Shown in pieces: positions 35,252 through 43,326 of a stretch of 64,000 nt of DNA. The stretch spans positions 186,001 through 250,000 of the forward strand of contig NZ_JYFE01000060.1 in NCBI RefSeq assembly GCF_000877395.1. The letters run 5' to 3'. The position numbers were made by a program, and so were the translations under genes. The notes beneath the pieces were generated by a model. It was not told the DNA's origin and did no database searches. It saw only the letters and a list, made by a program, of their open reading frames with translations. This stretch comes from Jannaschia aquimarina. GTDB lineage: Bacteria > Pseudomonadota > Alphaproteobacteria > Rhodobacterales > Rhodobacteraceae. The stretch's first letter is position 1. Each line of letters begins with the position of its first letter.

Positions 35252-35550
35252 CCGAGCGCAACCCCACTGCCCGCGAGGGATACGGCCTTGGCTATGGCGT
35301 CGTTCCCCCCGAGGACGACCAGGGCGTGTTCGAGCCGCCCGCGCCGCGCCTGGGCGGTCCCTCCCATACCGGTCGCCGCTGGCCCCGCTGGCTGCGTCGT
35401 GGACCGATGGAGATCCTGGCGATGGTCCTGATCGCGCTGGGCGTCTTCATGTTGATGCAGCCCTTCGCGCTGGTCCTCTTCACCTACAGCTTCATCGTCA
35501 CGCTGGTGGGCACGGTGATGTTCATCGTCGTCTCGCATTTCCCGGACTAG
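35248..35550 (+). CDS. Small two-helix membrane protein of the ABC operon
   Basis: A 100-residue protein with a polar N-terminal half (about 52 residues, rich in Pro, Gly and Arg) and two hydrophobic helices at about 55-72 and 76-95. ATG 35248 overlaps the stop of the second permease gene. Its place recalls the small membrane protein in rhizobial glycerol ABC operons (GlpU), but the sequence gives no firm family match. It may be an accessory subunit of the importer. Confidence 0.75.
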   Translation: MTERNPTAREGYGLGYGVVPPEDDQGVFEPPAPRLGGPSHTGRRWPRWLRRGPMEILAMVLIALGVFMLMQPFALVLFTYSFIVTLVGTVMFIVVSHFPD

Positions 35551-35553
35551 CGC

Positions 35554-35907
35554 ATGTCTTTCACAGCCCTCTTCGCCCAGCTCGCGTGCTCCGACGCGAC
35601 TGCGAGCCACGACTGGTTCGAAACGCTGTTCGCGCGGCCATGCGACATGCGGCCGATGTCCGGGCTGGCCGAATGGCATATCGGCGATGGGGCGGGATTC
35701 CAGCTGTTTCACAATCCACCCGCCGCCGGACACGGGACGATGACGGTCTTCGTCGACGATCTTCGGGCCGAGCGTGCGCGGCTGTCCGAGGCGCGCCTTG
35801 CCGTCGGGGAGATCGAGCCCGGGGACGCGGTCGATCTCCTGCAATTGCGCGATCCCGACGGAAACCTCGTGGTTCTCGTGGAAAAGAGGCGTGACACCGA
35901 TGGCTAG
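35554..35907 (+). CDS. VOC/glyoxalase-like protein
   Basis: A 117-residue protein with the vicinal-oxygen-chelate fold pattern: FAQLACSDATASHDWFETLFARP at the start, AEWHIGDGAGFQLFHNPP in the middle and LLQLRDPDGNLVVLVE at the end. Such proteins bind a metal and act on, or bind, small molecules; no specific reaction can be assigned. It lies inside the ABC transporter operon between the membrane genes and the ATPase and overlaps the ATPase start by 8 bases. Confidence 0.82.
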   Translation: MSFTALFAQLACSDATASHDWFETLFARPCDMRPMSGLAEWHIGDGAGFQLFHNPPAAGHGTMTVFVDDLRAERARLSEARLAVGEIEPGDAVDLLQLRDPDGNLVVLVEKRRDTDG

Positions 35908-36991
35908 GATCGAGATCAGGGACCTCAGGAAGCAATTCGGCGATTTCACCGCCGTCCGCGAGAGCAGTTTCACCATCGAGGACGGAGAGTTCTTAATGCT
36001 GCTGGGCCCCTCGGGCTGCGGCAAGACGACGACGCTGCGCATGATTGCGGGGCTGGAACTGCCCACCTCGGGCACCATTCTGATCGACGGAGAGGACGTA
36101 AGCCGGCGTCCCGCCTCAGAGCGTGACATCGCAATGGTGTTTCAGATGTTCGCGCTCTACCCGCACATGAATGTTCGCAAGAACATTCAGTATCCGCTGG
36201 TCAGCCAGGGTTGGTCGCGCGACCGCATAAAGGAGAAGGTCGCGGAGGTGGCGCGGATCCTCGGGATCGAAGACATCCTGGACCGCCCCGTGGGCGGCCT
36301 TTCGGGTGGGGACCGACAGCGCGTGGCCCTCGGGCGCGCCATCGTGCGCGAACCGAAGGCCTTCATGATGGACGAACCGCTCGGCGCACTGGACGCCGAG
36401 TTCCGCGAGCGCATGGCCGAGGAGCGGCGCGCGCTTCACGATCGCATGGGCGCCACCACTGTCTACGTAACTCACGATCAGCTGGAGGCGATGCAGATGG
36501 GAGACAAGATTGTCGTGATGAACAATGCCGTGGTCGAGCAGTTCGGTACGCCGCGCCAGATCTACGACACTCCGGCCACGATGTTCGTTGCCGACTTCAT
36601 TGGTGATCCGTCCATGAACTTTCTGCCTTTCGAGGGCAGCATTGCCGAAGGCGCGTCTTCCGTGCGCTTGGGAGAAGCCGACGTCGCCGTGCCCACCGCC
36701 CGGGAAGGGGCGCAGGGCAAGCTGGCGCTTGGCGTTCGGCCCGAGCATATGGATCTGTCGGATGACGGCCCTGTCCGCGGACGCGTCGTCGCCACCGAAT
36801 ATCTGGGCAACACCCAAGTCGTGACGTTGGACACCGCTTGGGGCGAGGTGAAGGCCCGCGTGGACGCCCGTCTGAATGTTCGGCCCGGAGAGACGGCCGC
36901 CGCCGCCATCGACAGCACGCGCGTGACCCTTTTCGACGACGCCACGGGCCGTGCCCTGAGGTCGGAGTTGAACGAAGGAGTGTTCCCGTGA
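35900..36991 (+). CDS. Sugar/polyol ABC transporter ATP-binding protein 1
   Basis: A 363-residue MalK/UgpC-like ATPase. All motifs are intact: Walker A GPSGCGKTTT at 36-45, FQMFALYPHM near 84, signature GLSGGDRQRVALGRAI near 134, Walker B AFMMDEPLGALD and VTHDQLEA. A C-terminal TOBE-like regulatory domain (about 240-363) includes LALGVRPEHMDL. It is one of two ATPases in the operon and probably forms a heterodimer with the second. Confidence 0.93.
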   Translation: MARIEIRDLRKQFGDFTAVRESSFTIEDGEFLMLLGPSGCGKTTTLRMIAGLELPTSGTILIDGEDVSRRPASERDIAMVFQMFALYPHMNVRKNIQYPLVSQGWSRDRIKEKVAEVARILGIEDILDRPVGGLSGGDRQRVALGRAIVREPKAFMMDEPLGALDAEFRERMAEERRALHDRMGATTVYVTHDQLEAMQMGDKIVVMNNAVVEQFGTPRQIYDTPATMFVADFIGDPSMNFLPFEGSIAEGASSVRLGEADVAVPTAREGAQGKLALGVRPEHMDLSDDGPVRGRVVATEYLGNTQVVTLDTAWGEVKARVDARLNVRPGETAAAAIDSTRVTLFDDATGRALRSELNEGVFP

Positions 36992-37012
36992 CCCCGTCGT
37001 ACCAGACGTCGC

Positions 37013-37030
37013 CGCCCCCGCACGGGGGCG
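37013..37030 (+). other. Hairpin between the two ATPase genes
   Basis: CGCCCCCG (37013-37020) and CGGGGGCG (37023-37030) form a very stable stem in the 151-bp gap between the ATPase genes. There is no T-run. A GTG-started frame of 51 codons spans the gap (36988-37143) but looks non-coding. The stem may slow or process the transcript; it may also be a small dispersed repeat. Confidence 0.55.
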
Positions 37031-37142
37031 AAGGAGCAAATTCTGCCACGCCGCATCAGTCCTCGGCTCGGTTCGCCGATCTTTCGCGGCCCGAGTTCCT
37101 CTGGCCTGTCGAGGACACGGCAGTTCTCGGAGGCAGCACCTG

Positions 37143-38132
37143 ATGGCTGAAGTCGCCCTCTCCTCCGTCACCAAGCGGTTCGGTATGACGACGGCCGTCT
37201 CCGACATGAAACTGACCATCGAAGACGGGGCTTTCGTCGTCTTGCTCGGCCCCACCGGTGCTGGCAAGATCACAACCCTGCGCCTGATTGCGGGGCTGGA
37301 AACGCCTGACGCCGGCAGCGTCGCCATCGGCGGGCGCGACATGGCCGGGCTCACGCCAGCGCAACGCGATGTGGCGATGGTGTTCCAGCAGTACTCGCTC
37401 TATCCGCACATGACCGTTCGCGAGAACCTCGAATTCCCTCTGAAGTCGCCAATCCTGCGCACGCCACAAGCCGAGATCGACCGTCGTGTCGGCGAAGTGG
37501 CCGAGGTGCTGCGTATCCCGCACAAGCTCGACAATAAGGCCACTGCGCTGTCGGGCGGCGAAATGCAGCGCGTATCCATCGGCCGTGCGCTAGTACGCGA
37601 CCCTGCGGTCTTTCTGATGGACGAACCGCTCAGTTCGCTCGACGCCAAGCTGCGCTCCGACCTGCGTGTCGAACTCAAGCGGATCCACTCCGATCTGGCC
37701 GCGACGCTGCTTTACGTCACGCACGATCAGGTCGAGGCCATGACCATGGCCTCCAAGATCGGCGTATTGCATGATGGCCGCCTCGCTCAGGTCGGCACCC
37801 CGCGTGAGGTCTACGAGAACCCGGCCTCGGCTTATGTGGCCGCGCGCTCGGGCTCTCCGCGCATCAATCTCCTGCCCGCAGGTCTCCTGGGTGACGCGCC
37901 GGACGCGGCACGGACCATGGGCCTGCGCCCAGAGCATATCGTCATCGGCGATGGCACCGAGGCCGCCGTCACCCGCGTCGAACATCTGGGTGACCAGACC
38001 CGCCTGCACCTCCGCCTGCGCGACCACGACGTCGTCACCCTGACCGACAGCACGATCCCGAACGCGGGCGAGACCGTCCGCATCGCCCCGCGCGAGCCGC
38101 TCTGGTTCGACGCCGACGGCAGCCGGCTATGA
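37143..38132 (+). CDS. Sugar/polyol ABC transporter ATP-binding protein 2, altered Walker A
   Basis: A 329-residue MalK-like ATPase. Walker A reads GPTGAGKI (36-43): the Thr/Ser that follows the conserved Lys and holds the magnesium is Ile43, encoded by ATC at 37269-37271, one base change from ACC. The other motifs are normal: signature ALSGGEMQRVSIGRAL near 135, Walker B VFLMDEPLSSLD near 156 and VTHDQVEA. The change should weaken or abolish ATP hydrolysis at this site. The dimer could still work with one active site, or the importer may be damaged. It follows ATPase 1 after a gap with a hairpin. Confidence 0.9.
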   Translation: MAEVALSSVTKRFGMTTAVSDMKLTIEDGAFVVLLGPTGAGKITTLRLIAGLETPDAGSVAIGGRDMAGLTPAQRDVAMVFQQYSLYPHMTVRENLEFPLKSPILRTPQAEIDRRVGEVAEVLRIPHKLDNKATALSGGEMQRVSIGRALVRDPAVFLMDEPLSSLDAKLRSDLRVELKRIHSDLAATLLYVTHDQVEAMTMASKIGVLHDGRLAQVGTPREVYENPASAYVAARSGSPRINLLPAGLLGDAPDAARTMGLRPEHIVIGDGTEAAVTRVEHLGDQTRLHLRLRDHDVVTLTDSTIPNAGETVRIAPREPLWFDADGSRL

Positions 38133-38220
38133 GCCGCCTGCCGGATGAACACCACGACCCCGCCCCCGGGCCGGGATATCGCTCCCTCGATCTTTCACCA
38201 TCCCCCTGAGGAGGTCCCCC

Positions 38221-39831
38221 ATGCAGTTCATCAACGCCAAAGCCGACCTCGTGACCGAAGCCCTCGACGGCCTCGTCGCGTCCTCCGGCGGGACGCTGGG
38301 CCGGCTCGACGGATATCCGCATATCAAAGTCGCCATCCGCGCCGACTGGGACCGGTCCAGGGTCGCGCTGGTTTCCGGCGGCGGTTCGGGGCACGAGCCC
38401 GCCCATGCAGGCTTCGTTGGGCCCGGCATGTTGACGGCGGCGGTCTGTGGCGAAGTGTTCGCTTCGCCTTCGGTCGAGGCGGTGCTGGCCGGCATCCTTG
38501 CAGTGACCGGAGAGGCAGGCTGCCTGCTGATCGTCAAGAACTATACCGGTGACCGCCTGAATTTCGGCTTGGCCGCCGAGCGTGCGCGGGCATTGGGCAA
38601 ACAGGTCGAGATGGTCGTCGTCGACGATGACGTGGCCCTGCCCGACCTGCCGCAGCCGCGCGGCGTGGCTGGCACGCTTTTCGTGCACAAGATCGCAGGA
38701 GCGATGGCGGAACGTGGCGACGATCTGGCCACCATCGCCTCCGCCGCTCGCGACTTGATCCCGCGCATCGCGTCCATCGGCAAATCGCTCTCGACCTGCA
38801 CCGTGCCGGGGAGCGCGCGCGAGGACCGCATACCGCCGGGCAAGGCGGAGCTGGGCCTCCGTATCCACGGGGAGCCGGGGGTCGAGCAGATCGATTTCGA
38901 AGGCGCCGACGAGGCCGTTGCCACCATGGCGGCCCGCCTTCCGGAATCCGATGCCGACCGTGTCGTTCTGGTCAACGATCTGGGTTCGACGACGCCCTTG
39001 GAATTGTCGGTGTTGACCCGCGCCGTCCACCGCGCGGGGATCGCGGGCCGCATCATCGGACCGGCGCGCTTGATGACATCTCTCGACATGCACGGGGTCT
39101 CGCTCTCGGTGCTGGACTTGAAGGAAGGTGAAGCGGAACTGCTGGCGGCCGCCGTTCCCATGGCCGCCTGGCCGGGAATGCAGACGCTCGCGGAACCGCA
39201 GATCCGACTCTTGCCCGACGGCCTGACCCCTATCGCACCGATCCCGTCCGAGAACCCCCGCGTCCGCGGGGTGATCGAGGATGTCTGTGCTCTCCTCATC
39301 GCCGCCGAGTCCGACCTGAACGCGCTCGACGCGAAATCCGGCGACGGCGACACCGGCTCGACCCTGGCGACGGCGGCGCGCGCTCTGCGGGACGCCCTGG
39401 ACCGGATGCCTCTGGCGGACCTGACGCAGCTCTTCCCCGCGCTGGGCAACGAGGTTTCGCAAACCATGGGCGGGTCGTCCGGCGTGATCCTGGCCATCTT
39501 TTTCAACGCAGCGGGCGATGCTTCGGCGTCGGGCGCGAATGCGCGAATGGCTTTGCGGGCGGGGCTCGATCGGGTCGGCCAGGTGGGCGGGGCGCAACTG
39601 GGCGACCGCACGATGATCGACGCGCTGGCCCCGGCTCTTGACGCCTTGCCCCAGGGCATCGACGCGGCCGCGCAGGCCGCGCGCGAGGGGGCCGACGCCA
39701 CCGCGTCGATCCACCGCGCCAAGGCAGGTCGCGCCGCCTACGTCCCCGAGACGAACCTGGCCGGTCACAAGGACCCGGGCGCCGAGGCCGTGGCGCGGGT
39801 CTTCGAGGGCCTCGCCCGGGCGCTGGCCTGA
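38221..39831 (+). CDS. DAK-family kinase (dihydroxyacetone/ketotetrose kinase type)
   Basis: A 536-residue single-chain kinase with a DhaK domain (about 1-330) and a DhaL ATP-binding domain (about 345-536). VSGGGSGHEPAHAGF (51-65) and His216 in LRIHGEPG (the substrate-hemiaminal His) mark DhaK; DAKSGDGDTGS (370-380) carries the Mg-binding Asp residues of DhaL, and MGGSSG follows. It phosphorylates a short ketose such as dihydroxyacetone or erythrulose; which one is not decidable. It has a GAGGAGG site and lies between the transporter and the LacI regulator. Confidence 0.93.
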   Translation: MQFINAKADLVTEALDGLVASSGGTLGRLDGYPHIKVAIRADWDRSRVALVSGGGSGHEPAHAGFVGPGMLTAAVCGEVFASPSVEAVLAGILAVTGEAGCLLIVKNYTGDRLNFGLAAERARALGKQVEMVVVDDDVALPDLPQPRGVAGTLFVHKIAGAMAERGDDLATIASAARDLIPRIASIGKSLSTCTVPGSAREDRIPPGKAELGLRIHGEPGVEQIDFEGADEAVATMAARLPESDADRVVLVNDLGSTTPLELSVLTRAVHRAGIAGRIIGPARLMTSLDMHGVSLSVLDLKEGEAELLAAAVPMAAWPGMQTLAEPQIRLLPDGLTPIAPIPSENPRVRGVIEDVCALLIAAESDLNALDAKSGDGDTGSTLATAARALRDALDRMPLADLTQLFPALGNEVSQTMGGSSGVILAIFFNAAGDASASGANARMALRAGLDRVGQVGGAQLGDRTMIDALAPALDALPQGIDAAAQAAREGADATASIHRAKAGRAAYVPETNLAGHKDPGAEAVARVFEGLARALA

Positions 39832-39837
39832 GCGGGG

Positions 39838-40893
39838 ATGGCAAGACCGGACGATACGGGCGCCAAGCCCACCCTGAACGATGTCGCCCGCGCCGCGGGG
39901 GTCAGCCTTGCCACAGTCGACCGGGTGCTGAACGCGCGCGCCGGGGTGCGTCCGGCCACCATCGCCCGGGTACAGAACGCAATCGCCGAGCTGGGCTATG
40001 TCCGCGATACCGCCGCCGCCAACCTTGCCCGCCGCCGCCTCTACGAGATGGCGTTCCTGTTGCCCGACACCGACAACGAATTCGTGGCCGCTCTGCGCGA
40101 CGCTGTCGCTGAGCAGGCCACCGGCGCTTCGGTTCACCGCACGCGTCCGACCGTCGTCCCCGTGGCTCCCTTCGACCCGCAGGCATTGGCCGACGCTGTG
40201 GATGCCCTGCCTGCCTCGCTGGATGGTGTGGCTCTTTTCGGCCCGGAAACGCCAGCAGTACGCGATGCCGTTCGCCGGGCACGCGAACGCGGCATTGCGG
40301 TGGTGGCTCTGGTCTCGGACCTGCCCTCGTCAGAGCGGGATCATTTCGTCGGGATCGACAATGTCCGCGCGGGCCGGACCGCCGGGCGACTGATGGGCCG
40401 CTTCACGCGCAGGTCCGGCCGGGTTGTCGTGCTGACCGGCTCGCGTCTCGCTCGTGACCACCTTGAGCGCCGCCAGGGGTTCGATCAAGTCATGGCCGAG
40501 TATCCCCACCTCGAGGTCGGTGCGTCGATCGAGGGGCGCGACGACGCCAACCGCGTGGCCGCGATGCTTGCCCGGGTCCTGTCCGAAGGAAACGATGTGG
40601 TCGGTGTCTATTCCTCCGCGGCGGGCAATGCGGGTCTGATCCGCGCCCTGCGGACCATGCCCCACGACGTCACCGTCATCGCGCACGAATTGACGCCGAC
40701 CACGCGCGCCGCGCTGATGGACGGAACATTCGACGCCCTGATCGTGCAGGATGCGGGCCATCTGGTCCGCTCGGCCATCCGCCTTCTTCGCGCGAGCGCG
40801 GACGGTGCCGCATTTGATCCGGGGCAGGAGCGCATCCGCATCGATATCCACCTGCGGGAAAACGTCCCGCTCTCACCGGAGGACACGCCATGA
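39838..40893 (+). CDS. LacI-family transcriptional regulator
   Basis: A 351-residue repressor with an N-terminal helix-turn-helix TLNDVARAAGVSLATVDRVLN (two blocks, residues 12-32) and a periplasmic-binding-protein-like effector domain (FLLPDTDNEF, VGIDNVRAGRTAGRLM, VVVLTGSRLARDHLERRQGF). It probably controls the operon in response to the imported sugar or its phosphate. A candidate operator is at 31840. It lies 6 bases after the kinase gene and overlaps the next gene by 4 bases. Confidence 0.93.
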   Translation: MARPDDTGAKPTLNDVARAAGVSLATVDRVLNARAGVRPATIARVQNAIAELGYVRDTAAANLARRRLYEMAFLLPDTDNEFVAALRDAVAEQATGASVHRTRPTVVPVAPFDPQALADAVDALPASLDGVALFGPETPAVRDAVRRARERGIAVVALVSDLPSSERDHFVGIDNVRAGRTAGRLMGRFTRRSGRVVVLTGSRLARDHLERRQGFDQVMAEYPHLEVGASIEGRDDANRVAAMLARVLSEGNDVVGVYSSAAGNAGLIRALRTMPHDVTVIAHELTPTTRAALMDGTFDALIVQDAGHLVRSAIRLLRASADGAAFDPGQERIRIDIHLRENVPLSPEDTP

Positions 40894-41945
40894 AGACGAT
40901 CAAGGGGCCGGCGCTTTTTCTTGCTCAGTTTGCGGGGGATGAAGCGCCGTTCGACTCGTGGGATGGAATTACGGCGTGGGCTGCGGATTGCGGCTACGAG
41001 GGTGTGCAGGTGCCCAGTTGGGACGGGCGTCTGTTCGATCTCGCGAAGGCAGCGGCGTCGAAGGACTACTGTGACGAGTTCACGGGTCGGGCCGCCGAGA
41101 ACGGGGTCGAGGTGACGGAGCTTTCGACCCATCTGCAGGGCCAGCTGGTCGCGGTCCATCCGGCCTATGACACGGCTTTCGACGGCTTTGCCGACCCGTC
41201 CGTCCGTGGCGATCCGAAGGCGCGGCAGGAATGGGCGGTCGACCAGGTGAAGAAAGCGCTCACGGCGTCCGGGAACATGGGGATCCCCGCTCACGCGACC
41301 TTCTCCGGCGCCCTCGCGTGGCCCTATGCCTACCCCTGGCCACAGCGGCCTGCGGGCCTGGTCGAGGCCGCTTTCGACGAACTCGCCGCCCGCTGGCGCC
41401 CGATCTTGGACCATGCCGAGGATTGCGGTGTCGATCTCTGCTACGAGATCCATCCCGGCGAGGATCTGCATGACGGCGCCACCTTCGAGATGTTTCTCGA
41501 CCGCGTCCGGCAACATCCCCGCGCGAAGATGCTCTACGACCCCAGTCACTACGTGCTGCAATGCCTCGATTACCTCGACAACATCGACATTTACCGCGAC
41601 CGGATCGGCATGTTCCACGTCAAGGACGCGGAGTTCAATCCGACCGGACGTCAGGGCGTTTACGGCGGCTATCAATCCTGGGTCGACCGGGCGGGCCGGT
41701 TCCGCAGCCTCGGCGACGGGCAGGTCGACTTCGGGGCGGTCTTCTCGAAGATGGCGGCCAACGACTTCGACGGATGGGCCGTGGTCGAATGGGAATGTGC
41801 GCTCAAGCACCCCGAGGACGGGGCGCGCGAAGGCGCGCAGTTCGTCCGCGACCATATCATCCGGGTTACCGAGAGGGCCTTCGACGATTTCGCCGACGGC
41901 GGCACCGATGACGCAGCCAACCGCAAGATGCTGGGGATCGGCTGA
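40890..41945 (+). CDS. Sugar phosphate isomerase/epimerase (TIM barrel)
   Basis: A 351-residue xylose-isomerase-like TIM-barrel protein. Metal-ligand candidates appear in the usual places: CYEIHPGEDLHDG near residue 184 (Glu and His), MLYDPSHYVLQ near 214 (Asp), MFHVKDAEF near 243 (His, Asp) and VVEWECA near 300 (Glu). It probably isomerises an intermediate of the imported substrate. It overlaps the LacI gene by 4 bases and the dehydrogenase gene by 1 base, so the three are one translation unit. Confidence 0.88.
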   Translation: MKTIKGPALFLAQFAGDEAPFDSWDGITAWAADCGYEGVQVPSWDGRLFDLAKAAASKDYCDEFTGRAAENGVEVTELSTHLQGQLVAVHPAYDTAFDGFADPSVRGDPKARQEWAVDQVKKALTASGNMGIPAHATFSGALAWPYAYPWPQRPAGLVEAAFDELAARWRPILDHAEDCGVDLCYEIHPGEDLHDGATFEMFLDRVRQHPRAKMLYDPSHYVLQCLDYLDNIDIYRDRIGMFHVKDAEFNPTGRQGVYGGYQSWVDRAGRFRSLGDGQVDFGAVFSKMAANDFDGWAVVEWECALKHPEDGAREGAQFVRDHIIRVTERAFDDFADGGTDDAANRKMLGIG

Positions 41946-43102
41946 TGGTTACAGGACGCGACGAGAGCCGCGGCCGGCGCATCCGCCTAGGTATGGTCGG
42001 CGGCGGCAACGACGCCTTCATCGGCGGCGTCCACCGCATCGCCGCGCGCCTCGATGACCGGTTCGAGCTGGTCGCCGGCGCGCTGTCCTCCACGCCCGAG
42101 AAGGCGCGCGCCAGTGCCGAGGCGCTGGGCCTCGCCCGCAGCTACGACGACTTCAAGGCGATGGCGCAGCGGGAGGCGCAGCGGAAAGACGGGATCGAGG
42201 CCGTCTCGATCGTCACGCCGAACCATGTTCACTACGCCGCCGCGCGCGAGTTCCTCAAACGCGGGATCCACGTTATCTGCGACAAGCCGCTGACCTCGAC
42301 CCTGGCCGATGCCAAGAAGATGGCGAAGGCGGTGGAACATTCCGGCGCGCTGTTCGTCCTGACCCACAATTATACCGGCTACCCGATGGTGCGGCAGGCC
42401 CGCGAGATGGTCGAATCGGGCGCGATCGGGACGATCCGCGTCGTGCAGGTGGAATACCCGCAGGACTGGCTGACGGAGGCGCAGGAAGGCGCGGGGCTCA
42501 AGCAAGCCGAGTGGCGCACCGACCCCGCGCGTTCGGGCGCGGGGGGCGCGGTGGGCGATATCGGCACCCATGCCTTCAACCTCGCGGGCTTCGTCACGGG
42601 GCTGCGGGCCGAGCGGCTGGCGGCGGACCTGCAGGCCTTCGTGCCGGGACGGCGGCTCGACGACAACGGCCACATCCTGCTGCGATACGAGGGCGGGGCG
42701 CGCGGCATGCTGTGGTGCAGTCAGGTCGCGCCGGGCAATGAGAACGCGCTGCGCCTGCGCGTCTACGGCGACAAGGGCGGGCTCGAATGGGCGCAGGAGG
42801 ATCCGAATTTGCTTTGGCACACGCCGCTGGGTGAGCCGAAACGCCTCATTACGCGGGGCGGCGCCGGAGCCGGTGACGCGGCGGCGCGTGTGTCGCGCAT
42901 CCCGCCCGGTCATCCCGAAGGCTACCTCGAAGGCTTCGCCAACCTCTACACGGAGGCCGCCGACCTTATCGAAGCGGCCCGCACGGGAAAGACGATCGAC
43001 ACCCTCCTGCCCGGCATCACAGACGGCCTCGCCGGAATGCAATTCGTCGATGCATGCGTCAAATCATCAAAACAAGATGCCAAATGGATCGATCTGGACT
43101 GA
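41945..43102 (+). CDS. Gfo/Idh/MocA family oxidoreductase
   Basis: A 385-residue NAD(P)-dependent sugar dehydrogenase. The Rossmann motif is MVGGGNDAFIGGVHR near residue 18, with VTPNHVHY near 95 and the family motif HVICDKPLT (Lys) near 112; GDIGTHAFNLAGF near 200 contains the catalytic Asp/His. It forms a pair with the TIM-barrel isomerase, a common combination in the oxidation of unusual sugars. Last gene of the operon; the 224 bp after it hold a weak inverted repeat (43155-43171) and no gene. Confidence 0.9.
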   Translation: MVTGRDESRGRRIRLGMVGGGNDAFIGGVHRIAARLDDRFELVAGALSSTPEKARASAEALGLARSYDDFKAMAQREAQRKDGIEAVSIVTPNHVHYAAAREFLKRGIHVICDKPLTSTLADAKKMAKAVEHSGALFVLTHNYTGYPMVRQAREMVESGAIGTIRVVQVEYPQDWLTEAQEGAGLKQAEWRTDPARSGAGGAVGDIGTHAFNLAGFVTGLRAERLAADLQAFVPGRRLDDNGHILLRYEGGARGMLWCSQVAPGNENALRLRVYGDKGGLEWAQEDPNLLWHTPLGEPKRLITRGGAGAGDAAARVSRIPPGHPEGYLEGFANLYTEAADLIEAARTGKTIDTLLPGITDGLAGMQFVDACVKSSKQDAKWIDLD

Positions 43103-43326
43103 TCCAAGGGCGTGCTGCGAGGGTCGCTACCGAAAAGGGGCATGAAGATAGGGGCCGGCGCACCACGCCGGTGCCTCCCGCAGCGGCATGTCGGGCTTCA
43201 GGCGGCTATCCGGAGGTTGCCCGGGGACTGCCGGGTGACAGACGGCCTTGTTCGACGGTTCCGGTGAACAGTCGGAGACCGGCCTCTGGCCGCACCACTG
43301 ATCCGGCCTGACCTGCGAGAACCGCT

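Noticed and set aside
36988-37143. A 51-codon GTG-started frame between the two ATPase genes
   Set aside because: It spans a strong hairpin, has no family look, and starts inside the end of the first ATPase gene without a ribosome-binding site.
38035-40137. A 700-codon minus-strand open frame over the DAK kinase and LacI genes
   Set aside because: Long antisense frames are common in GC-rich DNA; its sequence is Arg/Gly/His-rich without domains, while the plus strand encodes two clear families.
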